Shown: positions 45,589 through 54,232, numbered from the stretch's first letter. The stretch is 55,664 bases of DNA from Bacteroidota bacterium (GCA_004292605.1 RDXK01000099.1:1-55664), one strand, 5' to 3'. Notes: a model not told the origin generated them from the letters alone. Numbers and translations are program-made.

Positions 45589-46929
45589 TTAATCGTTATA
45601 CGTAACTATACTAGCTACTTTGGGTAAAGCAGCTTCAATACGATTACGTGTTTCTAAGCTGATATATTTTTTTGAAAAAGGCACAATGGTTAAATAATTG
45701 GCATCGCCTACCTGCCTACCATATTTATAATTGTATTGTAACCATCCATCCGCCTGCACTAATTCGCTAGGAATATTGCTGGCTGGAACTTTCATGTAAA
45801 AAGTATGGCTTGGTGCAACACTGCCTCTATTTTGTAATAACTGATTTTTTTGTAATAGAAATACACACTGTTTGGCAGTTTCTACAGCGGGGTCAATAAT
45901 GGCTATAGAAGGCATCATCACATGCCTGTATCGGTATATATTATTCTCCTGATAGTTGTACAAAAACGCCAATGTTTGCTCTATGGTGGTACGCATATAT
46001 GGGTAATGTGTACATGCTAGCACCAAGCTGGTAAGCGGTGGTGTATCATTCTGTAGTCGTAATTTTTCCAACATAGTAACCAAATGAAACTTGGTATAGT
46101 TTTCGGCACTATTTAGCTGCATGTTTACACACTGTAATCCATCGTTGTATTCGCATAGCAATGCATTACGGGAAGTATCAAAATGGTACACTTTTAATAA
46201 AGAATCTTGTATGGGTAATTGTGCATGTGCTAAGGCCGGGCCTTTGTATTGCAACCGAATTTTGGTAGCAGTATCGCTAATAAAGCTGGCATCCTTATCT
46301 ATACTTTCGGCTAGGCCTACACCGCCTTGCTCCACAAAAAAAAGTTTACTAGTTACACCTTCACTGGCTGCCATTTGTTGTAGTATGGTGGGGTAACCTT
46401 TGCTAGCCACCGTACCCGCTGTGGCAAAAATACCAATAGTGCCGGGCTGCAGTTTTTGATGCTGTAAAGCCGCTTTGGCGCCAGCCTCAATTACACCCAA
46501 TACAGGTATTTGCACTCCATTCGCCGTGAAGGATTTTTTGATGGAATCTAATGCGTAAGCAGTAGCAGTATTACACGCAAGCACGATTATTTTTACGGGA
46601 AGCTTTCGGTTTTTCGATAGAAAGAACTGCATGTTTTCCGCTATTTGCTCCCTAAGTAGATCTGTTTTTTGTACAGCAGCATAGTTGCCGTAGGGCATAT
46701 TAGCTTGATCGGCTAAATATTGAAAGGCCTCCGCTTGCAAATCGGGTATTCCATCACTTTTTAATTCGCCAGTGGTATTGTTCATTACATCTACCAATAA
46801 AAGCTGTTCTAAAACGGTTAGGCCTCCCGTACCAGAATCGAACACGCCGATGGGTAGTAGTTTCGTTTTTCGCTGTGCAGCAGCGGCCAAACTTATGAAT
46901 GCGACTACAAGAGTGAGTATTTTTTTCAA
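45589..46929 (-). CDS. Exported glutamate racemase homologue
   Basis: The 446-residue protein starts with a signal peptide (MKKILTLVVAFISLAAAAQ), with no lipobox Cys. The rest reads as a glutamate racemase (MurI): IGVFDSGTGGLTVLEQ, MPYGNY, VLACNTATAYALDSI with catalytic Cys 119, VLGVIEAGAKAAL, IGIFATAGTVASKGYP, and LVLACTHYPYM with catalytic Cys 306. It is ~180 residues longer than MurI, through an insertion near residues 50-75, more spacing before CTHYP and a C-terminal extension. MurI normally supplies D-glutamate in the cytoplasm, so an exported copy with both catalytic Cys is unusual. aroQ follows 4 bp after the stop. Confidence 0.85.
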   Translation of the reverse strand: MKKILTLVVAFISLAAAAQRKTKLLPIGVFDSGTGGLTVLEQLLLVDVMNNTTGELKSDGIPDLQAEAFQYLADQANMPYGNYAAVQKTDLLREQIAENMQFFLSKNRKLPVKIIVLACNTATAYALDSIKKSFTANGVQIPVLGVIEAGAKAALQHQKLQPGTIGIFATAGTVASKGYPTILQQMAASEGVTSKLFFVEQGGVGLAESIDKDASFISDTATKIRLQYKGPALAHAQLPIQDSLLKVYHFDTSRNALLCEYNDGLQCVNMQLNSAENYTKFHLVTMLEKLRLQNDTPPLTSLVLACTHYPYMRTTIEQTLAFLYNYQENNIYRYRHVMMPSIAIIDPAVETAKQCVFLLQKNQLLQNRGSVAPSHTFYMKVPASNIPSELVQADGWLQYNYKYGRQVGDANYLTIVPFSKKYISLETRNRIEAALPKVASIVTYND

Positions 46930-46988
46930 CCGATAAACTTTGACCGTAAAGTAATATGAACCAACTAGAAAAAATAATTGAATATTTT

Positions 46989-47019
46989 TTTGGAGAATAA
47001 AGCTTGGCTCCTATATTTG
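46989..47019 (+). promoter_or_regulatory. Promoter of the tRNA-Val gene
   Basis: TTTG (46989-46992), a 19-bp spacer and TATATTTG (47012-47019) match the Bacteroidota consensus exactly. The tRNA begins 18 bp downstream of the -7 box. Confidence 0.75.
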
Positions 47020-47036
47020 CACTCCAATTACGGAAA

Positions 47037-47111
47037 GGGAGTTTAGCTCAGCTGGTTTAGAGCATCTGCCTTACAAGCAGAGGGTCGGCGGTTCGATCCC
47101 GTCAACTCCCA
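47037..47111 (+). tRNA. tRNA-Val (anticodon TAC)
   Basis: A 75-nt cloverleaf: acceptor GGGAGTT / AACTCCC (7 bp), D-arm GCTC/GAGC, anticodon stem TCTGC/GCAGA with loop CTTACAA (anticodon TAC at positions 34-36, reading GUA), variable region GGGTC, T-arm GGCGG/CCGTC with loop TTCGATC, and discriminator A. The CCA end is not encoded. Confidence 0.95.
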
Positions 47112-47116
47112 CAAAG

Positions 47117-47139
47117 CCCAAACAATGTTTGGGTTTTTT
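47117..47139 (+). terminator. Terminator after tRNA-Val
   Basis: CCCAAAC-AAT-GTTTGGG is a perfect 7-bp stem with a 3-base loop, followed by TTTTTT, 5 bp after the tRNA end. The ATG in its loop and arm (47125) is not a gene start. Confidence 0.9.
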
Positions 47140-47199
47140 ATTGCCTTTTATTTAACGGTTTTTACGCAACTGCTACCCCAGCCCGCTTGTTTTCACCAC

Positions 47200-48237
47200 A
47201 TGAAAAATATTTTTTCTACCCTCTTGCTACTGCTGCTACAAGGCCCTATTTTTTCCCAAAAAAATCAGTGGTGGGGTGCTTCCAATTACGGCGGAAGCAT
47301 AGTAGCCCACACAGAAGATGTAGAAAATACACGTGGCGCCAAACCTACCGGCCTATTTGCATTTTATCAATGGCAACGATTAGATAGCAATCAATTCAAA
47401 AAATTTAATGGGTTACCCACGCAGCAAGTTTCCTTTGCGTGGCACCAATTTGGCACACCCGTTTTGGGCAAAAGTGCATCGGTTCAGTACCATGTATTGC
47501 CAGAAATTAGCTTCTCCCGCCATGCGGGTATTCAGTTTGATATTGCTGGTGGTTTGGCTTGGCTTAGCAATCCGCATCACCCCATTAAAAACCCGAACAA
47601 TAACTCGTACAGCACTCCCATCGCCGCTTATTTGCAAGTAGGTGTGCAGCCCTATGTACGTTTAGGAAACTATGTACAGCTATTTGCCGGCGCCAAATTT
47701 CAGCATATTTCAAACGCAGGCGTGGAGCTACCTAACAAGGGCATCAACTGGTTTACTACCCATGTAGGGCTGCAAGTAAGTACGGCACCTTATATACACA
47801 AACAGCCTTTTGTAAAACAATACAAAAACAAAGTATTTACACCTTATAGCTATAAAACCGTAACTGCTTTAGCCGCTTTGCGAAGCAATGAGGTAGATGC
47901 CACGGTAAAATATGGTATAGCTGGCGTAGCATTTCTATACACAAAAGTGTTTAAACCTACCCATGGCTACACCCTTGGCAGCGAAATACTGGTGGATGGT
48001 AGTATACAAAATCCTTTACTGGCAAGTGTTTTGGCGGGTCATGTTTTTATTTGGGGTAAATATTTGTTTAGTCAGCAAGTAGGTATTTACGTACACCCAC
48101 AAACTGCCTACGATGCCTGGTACCACCGCTGGGGAATAGAATACCGGGTAAGTAAGAGCTGGCAGGTAGGTATTAGTTTAAAAGCCCATAGGCAAGTAGC
48201 TAATTTTCCGGATATACGAGTGGCTTATCGCTGGTGA
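47200..48237 (+). CDS. PagL-like acyloxyacyl hydrolase (lipid A deacylase family)
   Basis: The 345-residue outer-membrane barrel has a signal peptide (MKNIFSTLLLLLLQGPIFSQ). PagL 3-O-deacylates lipid A, and its catalytic His and Ser lie in an HxSN motif, seen here as FQHISNAGVELPNKGINW (His 169, Ser 171, Glu 176). The protein is longer than PagL (~150-185 residues) because ~130 residues follow, as in Bacteroidota relatives. Whether it acts on lipid A is not shown. I use the ATG at 47200 because the upstream ATG lies in a terminator. Confidence 0.8.
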   Translation: MKNIFSTLLLLLLQGPIFSQKNQWWGASNYGGSIVAHTEDVENTRGAKPTGLFAFYQWQRLDSNQFKKFNGLPTQQVSFAWHQFGTPVLGKSASVQYHVLPEISFSRHAGIQFDIAGGLAWLSNPHHPIKNPNNNSYSTPIAAYLQVGVQPYVRLGNYVQLFAGAKFQHISNAGVELPNKGINWFTTHVGLQVSTAPYIHKQPFVKQYKNKVFTPYSYKTVTALAALRSNEVDATVKYGIAGVAFLYTKVFKPTHGYTLGSEILVDGSIQNPLLASVLAGHVFIWGKYLFSQQVGIYVHPQTAYDAWYHRWGIEYRVSKSWQVGISLKAHRQVANFPDIRVAYRW

Positions 48238-48324
48238 TGGTTTACTTCTTAATAAGATTATAAGCTAGTTTTCCATAAGTTATTGGTAGTGCACGCCTAT
48301 TTTTAGGAACCAAAACTATCAACA

Positions 48325-48864
48325 ATGAAATGGATTAAAAGAATCGGCCTAGGGATTCTTGGCTTTGTAAGTGCAATTTTACTAATTGCCGCCTTTGTAC
48401 CAAAAGACATGAAAGCTGTGAAAACAGTCGTAATAAACCAACCAAAATCGCTGGTGTATGGCTATGTAGTGCTACTAAAAAACCAAGAAAATTATAGCAA
48501 ATGGGCCACGATGGATAAAGATATGGCTAAGAGCTTTCGCGGCACCGATGGAACCGTGGGTTTTGTTTCGGCATGGGAAAGTAAAAACGATGAAGTGGGC
48601 AAAGGCGAACAAGAAATAACCGCCATACAGCCAGGTACAAGATTAGATTATGCCATCCGTTTTATGGAACCTTTTGAATCAAAGGCTACCAGCTTTATGC
48701 AGCTGGAAGAGGTAAACGCAGCCAGCACCAAGGTTACTTGGGGTTTTGAAAGCGAAATGGCCTACCCCATGAACATGATGAAACTATTTGTAGACATGGA
48801 TGAAATGATAGGAGCTGATTTCCAATTTGGACTGGATAAATTAAAAACTACTTTGGAAAAATAA
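48325..48864 (+). CDS. SRPBCC-type protein with N-terminal membrane anchor
   Basis: The 179-residue protein has one N-terminal span (IGLGILGFVSAILLIAAFV), then a SRPBCC/START-like domain: VVINQPKSLVYGYVVLLKNQENYSKWATMD, WESKNDEVGKGEQEITAIQPGTRLDYAIRF and VTWGFESEMAYPMNMMK. Such domains bind lipids or polyketides, and the ligand is unknown. It is followed by a bidirectional terminator. Confidence 0.8.
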   Translation: MKWIKRIGLGILGFVSAILLIAAFVPKDMKAVKTVVINQPKSLVYGYVVLLKNQENYSKWATMDKDMAKSFRGTDGTVGFVSAWESKNDEVGKGEQEITAIQPGTRLDYAIRFMEPFESKATSFMQLEEVNAASTKVTWGFESEMAYPMNMMKLFVDMDEMIGADFQFGLDKLKTTLEK

Positions 48865-48914
48865 AAACATCCGGCTCGGATTCCACGTTTTAAAACATAG
48901 TAAACCTAAAATAC

Positions 48915-48943
48915 AAAAGGCTGCTTTATAAAGGCGGCCTTTT
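48915..48943. terminator. Bidirectional terminator between convergent genes
   Basis: AAAAGGCTGCTTT and AAAGGCGGCCTTTT form a stem of about 13 bp with two G-T pairs and a 3-base loop. It ends the SRPBCC gene (48864, plus) and sits directly against the amt stop (48944, minus). Confidence 0.75.
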
Positions 48944-50260
48944 CTATAGACTTTCGCCGTGCTGCGACTTATCTAACCCCATTTCTTCTTCATGTGGTAA
49001 TACACGCAAAGGTGTAACAGCATCGGTAATAAGCAGTAGTAAATAGGTGCCCACAAACACAAAAACACTTACACCTATTAGTGCCACTACATGTTTTATA
49101 AATAAGGTAGATGTGCCAAATATCAATCCATTATTTACTACAGCGGGGTTTATATTGCCGTGAGCAAATACGCCGGTAAGCAACATACCCACCATACCAC
49201 CTACACCGTGGCAGGGAAACACATCTAAGGTATCGTCTATATTGGTTTTGGTACGCCAGTCTACCATCAAATTACTTACTACACTGCTAATAATGCCTAT
49301 GGCCAAACTGTGTGGAATAGTAATAAAACCAGCTGCTGGTGTAATGGCTACCAACCCTACCACTGCCCCTATACAGGTACCCATGGCACTGGGTTTACGC
49401 CCTTTTACGGCATCAAAAATTATCCAAGTAAAAGCAGCGGCTGCACTGGCTGTAGTAGTAGTGGCCAAAGCAATTGCCGCAATGCCATTGGCGGCAAAAG
49501 CACTACCCGCATTAAAGCCAAACCAGCCAAACCATAATAGGCCTGTGCCCAAAAGTACATAGGTAACCCTGGCCGGACTATGACTATTATTGGTTCTGCC
49601 TTTTAAAAATAAGGCCCCCGCTAAGGCAGCCCAGCCAGCACTCATGTGCACCACTGTACCACCAGCAAAATCGAGTACACCGTATTTAGCCAAAATACCC
49701 TGTGGATGCCAAGTGGCGTGTGCCAACGGACAGTAGATGAACAGCGTAAATAGTACAATGAAGAAAATATACGAGGTAAATTTAATTCGTTCTGCCAAGG
49801 CTCCGGTAATGAGTGCCGGTGTAATGATGGCAAATTTTAATTGGTACAATGCAAATAGCACAAAGGGTATGGTGGGTGCTAGCTCCCAAGGGCGACCATC
49901 TATCACATGCTGAAAAAAGAAATACGATGTAGGGCTACCAATGATACCGTTTATGCTATCGCCAAAAGCTAAGCTAAACCCAACTACCACCCATAATATG
50001 GTTACCACGGCCATGCTAATAAAGCTTTGCAGCATGGTACTTATTACGTTTTTTTTGCCCACCATGCCGCCATAAAAAAAGGCTAGGCCCGGCGTCATAA
50101 TCAGTACTAAGCCCGTGGCACTAAGCATCCAGGCGGTATCGGCAGCGGAAATTCCTTCCACAATGGTTTGTGTGGGTACGCTGGGGTGAAGAAATGTTCC
50201 CAATAAAATAAGCAGCAGTAAGGCAAAGGGAACAATGGCTAATCGCTTAGTCATTGACAT
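48944..50260 (-). CDS. amt: Ammonium transporter
   Basis: The 438-residue Amt family channel has 11-12 spans. Family blocks: AWMLSATGLVLIMTPGLAFFYGGMVGKKNV, FAGGTVVHMSAGWAALAGALFLKGR (first pore His), WFGFNAGSAFAANG, and DDTLDVFPCHGVGGMVGMLLTGVFA (second pore His). The extra N-terminal ~40 residues hold a hydrophobic segment. No P-II (glnK) gene is next to it, although the two usually travel together. The AT-rich 230 bp upstream presumably holds its control region, but no motif is clear. Confidence 0.95.
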   Translation of the reverse strand: MSMTKRLAIVPFALLLLILLGTFLHPSVPTQTIVEGISAADTAWMLSATGLVLIMTPGLAFFYGGMVGKKNVISTMLQSFISMAVVTILWVVVGFSLAFGDSINGIIGSPTSYFFFQHVIDGRPWELAPTIPFVLFALYQLKFAIITPALITGALAERIKFTSYIFFIVLFTLFIYCPLAHATWHPQGILAKYGVLDFAGGTVVHMSAGWAALAGALFLKGRTNNSHSPARVTYVLLGTGLLWFGWFGFNAGSAFAANGIAAIALATTTTASAAAAFTWIIFDAVKGRKPSAMGTCIGAVVGLVAITPAAGFITIPHSLAIGIISSVVSNLMVDWRTKTNIDDTLDVFPCHGVGGMVGMLLTGVFAHGNINPAVVNNGLIFGTSTLFIKHVVALIGVSVFVFVGTYLLLLITDAVTPLRVLPHEEEMGLDKSQHGESL

Positions 50261-50491
50261 ATAACATTTATTTATATAAATAATAATTCCGTGTAAATTT
50301 CTATTTTTTTAGCGATTTAACTGATTTTTATTTACATTATTATTTTTTTAATTTGATTGATAAGTCTAAAAATCACCATCAGCTTCGGTAAGGAACAGTT
50401 CAGCTACCGCACAATTTATCAGTCGCTTACTTGAGCAATAAATTTGGCACAGCAATGCTATGATACTTGTAAACCCTCCAAAGTTGGGTGC

Positions 50492-50950
50492 TTATTTATG
50501 AGAGATTTGAATTTGTCGCCCTTCTTCGGCAGCCTTTGCGTCGAGCCGTTTACCCATCAAAAAGCCAATGATCATCCCAAAGGGTAATCCTACTCCCAAC
50601 AGCCCCATATTACCCGTAAATGTACCAATGGCAGCACCAATGGGTAAGCCAATACCGCTAAAGCCTAACAAACTCATGATTTGCTTATAGTAACCTGCAG
50701 GTACTATTTTATGTTGCTTTAGCAAAAGTTGCAGCACCACAGCCTTCTTTTTAAAAACCAATCTTGTAAACCCTTTACTTGCTCCATCGGCTGCATTTAG
50801 TTCAGCGGTATGTGTGTTTATTTCTGTTACTACGGCTTCAATAATATTTTTAAAAGCAAGCTCGCCAAGGATAGCATCGTACTCATTCCAAATTTTTTGG
50901 GTAGATGCTGCTTTATCTATCGGAAACTGCTTTAACGGAACTAATTTCAT
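50492..50950 (-). CDS. Hypothetical membrane-associated protein, 152 aa
   Basis: Not recognised. A helical cytoplasmic-looking N-terminal part (KQFPIDKAASTQKIWNEYDAILGELAFKNII...) is followed by a Gly-rich hydrophobic stretch (MSLLGFSGIGLPIGAAIGTFTGNMGLLGVGLPFGMIIGFLMG), a glycine zipper that may form membrane hairpins, and a charged tail. The ATG at 50950 is used instead of a TTG three codons upstream. It starts 9 bp after the thioredoxin-like gene and so is in its operon. Confidence 0.65.
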   Translation of the reverse strand: MKLVPLKQFPIDKAASTQKIWNEYDAILGELAFKNIIEAVVTEINTHTAELNAADGASKGFTRLVFKKKAVVLQLLLKQHKIVPAGYYKQIMSLLGFSGIGLPIGAAIGTFTGNMGLLGVGLPFGMIIGFLMGKRLDAKAAEEGRQIQISHK

Positions 50951-50959
50951 TACTATCAA

Positions 50960-51487
50960 TTAAGGTTTTGTTGCGGTTGGCTTTGGCAGTAGTACATCTA
51001 CAATTTCCTGCACATGAAAGCCATTTTCGTAGGCTTTTACAAACCTTCCATACTTATTATACACCGCCACAAACGGTAACATTTTCACTTGAAAAAAACT
51101 GGGTATGGCGTAGGCAATATCTCTACCCATAAATACTTGGTTACGTGCATACAAACCTGTTTCCATAGCGTAAGATTGTATGGCAGGCAACTCATGATAA
51201 CTGGCGAGCACGATATTTACTCCGGGTAAAAATTGTAAACTATCTGCCAAAGCCTTGCCCGATATTTTGCAATGTCCACACTCCGGACTAAAATACATAA
51301 TAAACGTAGGTGCCCCTTTTACTAAGCTGCGTTGGGTAATGGTGCTGCTATCCGCGGCTAACAAGGTAAAAGGCGGAATGGTGGGAATAAGTTTATAAGG
51401 TGCCTCAGAACTTTGGGCTTGGCTACTGAAGGAAAACATACATATCAACACCACCCATAACCCATATTTTGCTGTAATAGCCTGCAT
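50960..51487 (-). CDS. Exported thioredoxin-like (TlpA-type) protein
   Basis: The 175-residue protein has an N-terminal signal (MQAITAKYGLWVVLICMFSFSSQAQ) and a redoxin domain with the active-site CGHC (Cys 70, Cys 73) in FSPECGHCK. The later cis-Pro region is MLPFVAVYNKYGRFV. It is probably a periplasmic thiol reductase or isomerase. The ATG at 51487 is chosen because upstream residues do not fit the signal peptide. Confidence 0.85.
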   Translation of the reverse strand: MQAITAKYGLWVVLICMFSFSSQAQSSEAPYKLIPTIPPFTLLAADSSTITQRSLVKGAPTFIMYFSPECGHCKISGKALADSLQFLPGVNIVLASYHELPAIQSYAMETGLYARNQVFMGRDIAYAIPSFFQVKMLPFVAVYNKYGRFVKAYENGFHVQEIVDVLLPKPTATKP

Positions 51488-51642
51488 AACTTTTTTGCCT
51501 AAAAATAATTGATTAACACCAACTGTAATTGAATTAATGCTGTGCTGATGCTGACTATGCACGCAAAATTTTACAAAAACTGAGCTGGTAAACCATTGCT
51601 TTTTTATAGTGTTATAGGGGCAATACATAACCCATTTTTGCT

Positions 51643-51840
51643 ATGAAAAGAAACTCGCCCAAACAAATTCAAGCGGCGGACGATTTGAATAGGCTGGAGC
51701 AAATAGTAACCGATAAGCGAAACAATAAACGAGCCGATGCTAAAAAGCACCGCAGAAATAGGCATTACCAAAAGCAATTTATTCGCAATGCACTTAGCAC
51801 TGGTGTTGTGTATAAAAACGAAGAGGTTGGTGATGAATAG
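51643..51840 (+). CDS. Small basic protein, 65 aa
   Basis: Not recognised. It is soluble and highly charged (KRNSPKQIQAADDLNRLEQIVTDKRNNKRADAKKHRRNR), with many Lys, Arg, Asn and Asp and an acidic tail (NEEVGDE). It is divergent from the thioredoxin-like gene (155 bp between). The composition resembles small nucleic-acid-binding or ribosome-associated proteins, but there is no direct evidence. Confidence 0.45.
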   Translation: MKRNSPKQIQAADDLNRLEQIVTDKRNNKRADAKKHRRNRHYQKQFIRNALSTGVVYKNEEVGDE

Positions 51841-51846
51841 TCCCTC

Positions 51847-52752
51847 TTACTCCCCAAAAGTACTGGGCGATAAGTTGGTATTGGCGGTGCAATATTGTAC
51901 CACCGATTGCATAAAAGCTTTAGCAAACTGTGCCCGCTGAGCAGCGGTAGCCCTTACACCTGTATAGTTAGATTCTATTTGAAAACCAAAAACGTTTGCC
52001 CTATTGGTGTATCTAGCAGTATTATAACCACCATCAAAATAATCATCCGCCACAGCAGGAAAAGGCATAGCAGCACTAGGCACTGTTGGAAAGCCTTTGG
52101 CCTGCATAATACTTCCGAAGGAATTGCTTCCTGTTATCAAGTTGGCCAGTGTTTGTCCACCATTTTGAACAGCCAACGCTCGAACACTGGTATTACCAAT
52201 GGTTACGGAACTGATATTTTGCAGCTGTGCTTTGCTTATTAAATAACCTAGCTCCAAGCGCTGGATAGGGTGACCATGACCATGTAAATCGATATACAAA
52301 CAGCTTGGATACTTTGCTAAGACTGTATTGATAGAGCTATCGATAGCGTTATGAAAATTGCTCCAATACATATATTTAAAAGGTGTACTACAAGTAGCTT
52401 CGGGTAAATCTCTATTTTGATCCAGCTTTATTCTACGCAGTTGCGTTAACACAATAAAAGGTTGAAATTGATAATCCTGCTTTGCTACGCTATCTATGGC
52501 TTTCACCAATTCTACAGTGTATGTATCTACTGCCGTGGTAATGTTGGGGCAGGTTCTGTCGGCTATGCTATCGGGCGCCAAAGTACCGCCATGTGGTACA
52601 CTTATTACCAGCGGCATAGTTCCGTTTTGCACCCAAGTAAAAGCATCTATATACTTGGCTGTAGCAGTAGCTCGGCCTTGCTCCGCTAAAGGCTTTTTAC
52701 AGCTTGCAGAAAGTAATATGGTTACTAAACAAGGAAACAAGCATTTACGCAT
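51847..52752 (-). CDS. N-formylglutamate-amidohydrolase-like lipoprotein
   Basis: The 301-residue protein has a lipoprotein-type signal (LLSASC at the cleavage site). The body has the metal-peptidase-like pattern of the FGase family: ISVPHGGTLAPDS, an Arg/Asp-rich RRIKLDQNRD, YIDLHGHGHPIQRLE and a late FGFQIESNYTG with the expected Glu. FGase hydrolyses N-formyl-glutamate, but lipoprotein relatives are common in Bacteroidota and their substrates are unknown. The C-terminus overlaps nothing, and the next gene upstream on this strand is 330 bp away. Confidence 0.75.
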   Translation of the reverse strand: MRKCLFPCLVTILLSASCKKPLAEQGRATATAKYIDAFTWVQNGTMPLVISVPHGGTLAPDSIADRTCPNITTAVDTYTVELVKAIDSVAKQDYQFQPFIVLTQLRRIKLDQNRDLPEATCSTPFKYMYWSNFHNAIDSSINTVLAKYPSCLYIDLHGHGHPIQRLELGYLISKAQLQNISSVTIGNTSVRALAVQNGGQTLANLITGSNSFGSIMQAKGFPTVPSAAMPFPAVADDYFDGGYNTARYTNRANVFGFQIESNYTGVRATAAQRAQFAKAFMQSVVQYCTANTNLSPSTFGE

Positions 52753-53081
52753 AGTTTAAAGGTAAGGTGAAAATGTGGTTACCCACCGTGACGATACACG
52801 AAATATGAACATTCGTACTCCAATATAATCAGAACTAGCCACGCATGAAACAAATCAAATATTCTATCGGCAACCTTTTGAATAGATTTGTAAAAAGACT
52901 AATCCTACATACAAAACTAATTTTAAAAACTGTTCTATTCTTAGTAATAACTTGCGTTTCGGACACCTCAAGAACCATTAGTTACGAGAATACCAATTGT
53001 AGATTTATATAAAGTGACTACAACGAAATATTAAATTATCTTACAAGCATAATGTATAACGAATGTGAATAGTTGAATCAC
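52753..53081. other. 329-bp gene-poor AT-rich gap
   Basis: Between the FGase-like gene and the PorP/SprF gene there is no clear gene, terminator or promoter on either strand. The only open frame of note is a weak one of 55 codons at 52845-53012 (plus). The sequence has many A/T tracts. It may carry the 5' control region of the FGase-like gene. Confidence 0.5.
52845..53012 (+). CDS. Doubtful 55-aa frame in an AT-rich gap
   Basis: ATG at 52845 to TAA, with a hydrophobic run (LILKTVLFLVITC) and a Ser/Thr tail. The base composition is far more AT-rich than genes nearby, no ribosome-binding site is visible and I cannot support a function. It could be a micro-protein, a remnant or chance. Confidence 0.15.
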   Translation: MKQIKYSIGNLLNRFVKRLILHTKLILKTVLFLVITCVSDTSRTISYENTNCRFI

Positions 53082-54116
53082 CTACCACTGTACTATTTGC
53101 TTGTTGGGCTTGTTGCTTAGTTTTTTATGGGGTAATTGAATCACAAAACTTAGCTCCATACTACGAACGGAGTTGAACGCTGTTTTAACCTGACTGGTAA
53201 CAGCATCGTAACTGAGGCCCAATAGCCAATTCTGGGCTTGTAAGGAAACGTATGGGTAGAACGAATCGCCTACTCTATGGTATAAACCTAGGTTCACGCT
53301 CTTCAAGGCTTCTTCGCCATGTAATGGTATTTGATACATAGCACCTACGGTGTATAGCCTTGTACTACCTTGCAAACTTGTGAAGGCATTGATATGTAGC
53401 TTAGCTTGGTTACTCCCCACCTCATACCAATTATTGAACGATAAGGTGGTACGGGTATCTAACTGATACCGATTGTTCTCATATACGCCCTCCACCGGCC
53501 TACCCGCATGAAAATATCCCACACCTACGGTATAACCCCATTTCTTTTTCGTGTGGCTGTAATTTACTCCAGCATTAAAATCAACATAACTATTCTTTTG
53601 AATAGCTATAAAATCATTGCTAGGAATACTACGCTGGAAACCCATGCTCCCAAACTGATCCTGAAAACGAAACTTACCCGCATCTAACACTCGGTTAGCA
53701 TAGTTCATGGATAATCCTACACCTAAACTATTTACACCATCCGCATTTAACCCTTTGTTATACGCTACAGACAAGCCAAAATAATTGTTCTTTAATATGT
53801 TATTATTACTACCATCGGTAAGCATTAACGCACCTATTGCCAGCTCATCGTCGCCCGTTCTATTGGCCGCAATTCGCTGCTCTATAGACAAGGTGGCGGT
53901 ATTATACGGACTGATAGAAGAACCCCACCACTGGGAGCGTACATTGGCAGCCACTCGCATATTCTCCACACCTTTCCCCGTAAATGATGGGTTAACGGTT
54001 AATGGCGACGCAAAGTATTGCGAAAAATGAGGATCCTGTGCTTGACAAAATTGACTGCTTACCATAGCCAAGAAAAGTGTGATTATACCGCTCGAAATTT
54101 TAGTTTTTGTTTGCAT
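53082..54116 (-). CDS. PorP/SprF family T9SS-associated outer-membrane protein
   Basis: The 344-residue protein has a signal peptide ending CQAQ and the PorP/SprF start DPHFSQYFASPLTVNPSFTGKG, followed by barrel strands (NVRSQWWGSS, AIGALMLTDGSNNNILKNNYFGLSVAYNKGL, YVDFNAGVNYSHTKKKWGYTVGVGYFHAGRP). In Flavobacterium such a protein works beside a large adhesin (SprF with SprB) and is needed for its placement on the surface. The neighbour here is an MBG-type adhesin with a type B sorting domain, the expected partner. Confidence 0.92.
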   Translation of the reverse strand: MQTKTKISSGIITLFLAMVSSQFCQAQDPHFSQYFASPLTVNPSFTGKGVENMRVAANVRSQWWGSSISPYNTATLSIEQRIAANRTGDDELAIGALMLTDGSNNNILKNNYFGLSVAYNKGLNADGVNSLGVGLSMNYANRVLDAGKFRFQDQFGSMGFQRSIPSNDFIAIQKNSYVDFNAGVNYSHTKKKWGYTVGVGYFHAGRPVEGVYENNRYQLDTRTTLSFNNWYEVGSNQAKLHINAFTSLQGSTRLYTVGAMYQIPLHGEEALKSVNLGLYHRVGDSFYPYVSLQAQNWLLGLSYDAVTSQVKTAFNSVRSMELSFVIQLPHKKLSNKPNKQIVQW

Positions 54117-54145
54117 GGTACTTTAGTTGAGGAATCTTTAAAATA

Positions 54146-54176
54146 CCCTCCTGTTTTGTTACTCTAAACGGGAGGG
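54146..54176 (-). terminator. Hairpin between the adhesin and PorP/SprF genes
   Basis: On the minus strand CCCTCC (54176-54171) and GGAGGG (54151-54146), with inner GTTT/AAAC pairs across one mismatch, form a ~10-bp stem. Only TATTTTA follows, a weak T-run. It may be a partial terminator that sets the ratio of the two products. Confidence 0.45.
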
Positions 54177-54232
54177 GTTGATTGAACTAGGGTGGTGTTC
54201 GTTTAACTGTTGATGATTGATTGGTTGGTATA

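Noticed and set aside
47125-47199. ATG upstream of the PagL-like gene
   Set aside because: It is in the tRNA terminator hairpin. The frame has no family match until MKNIFS at 47200.
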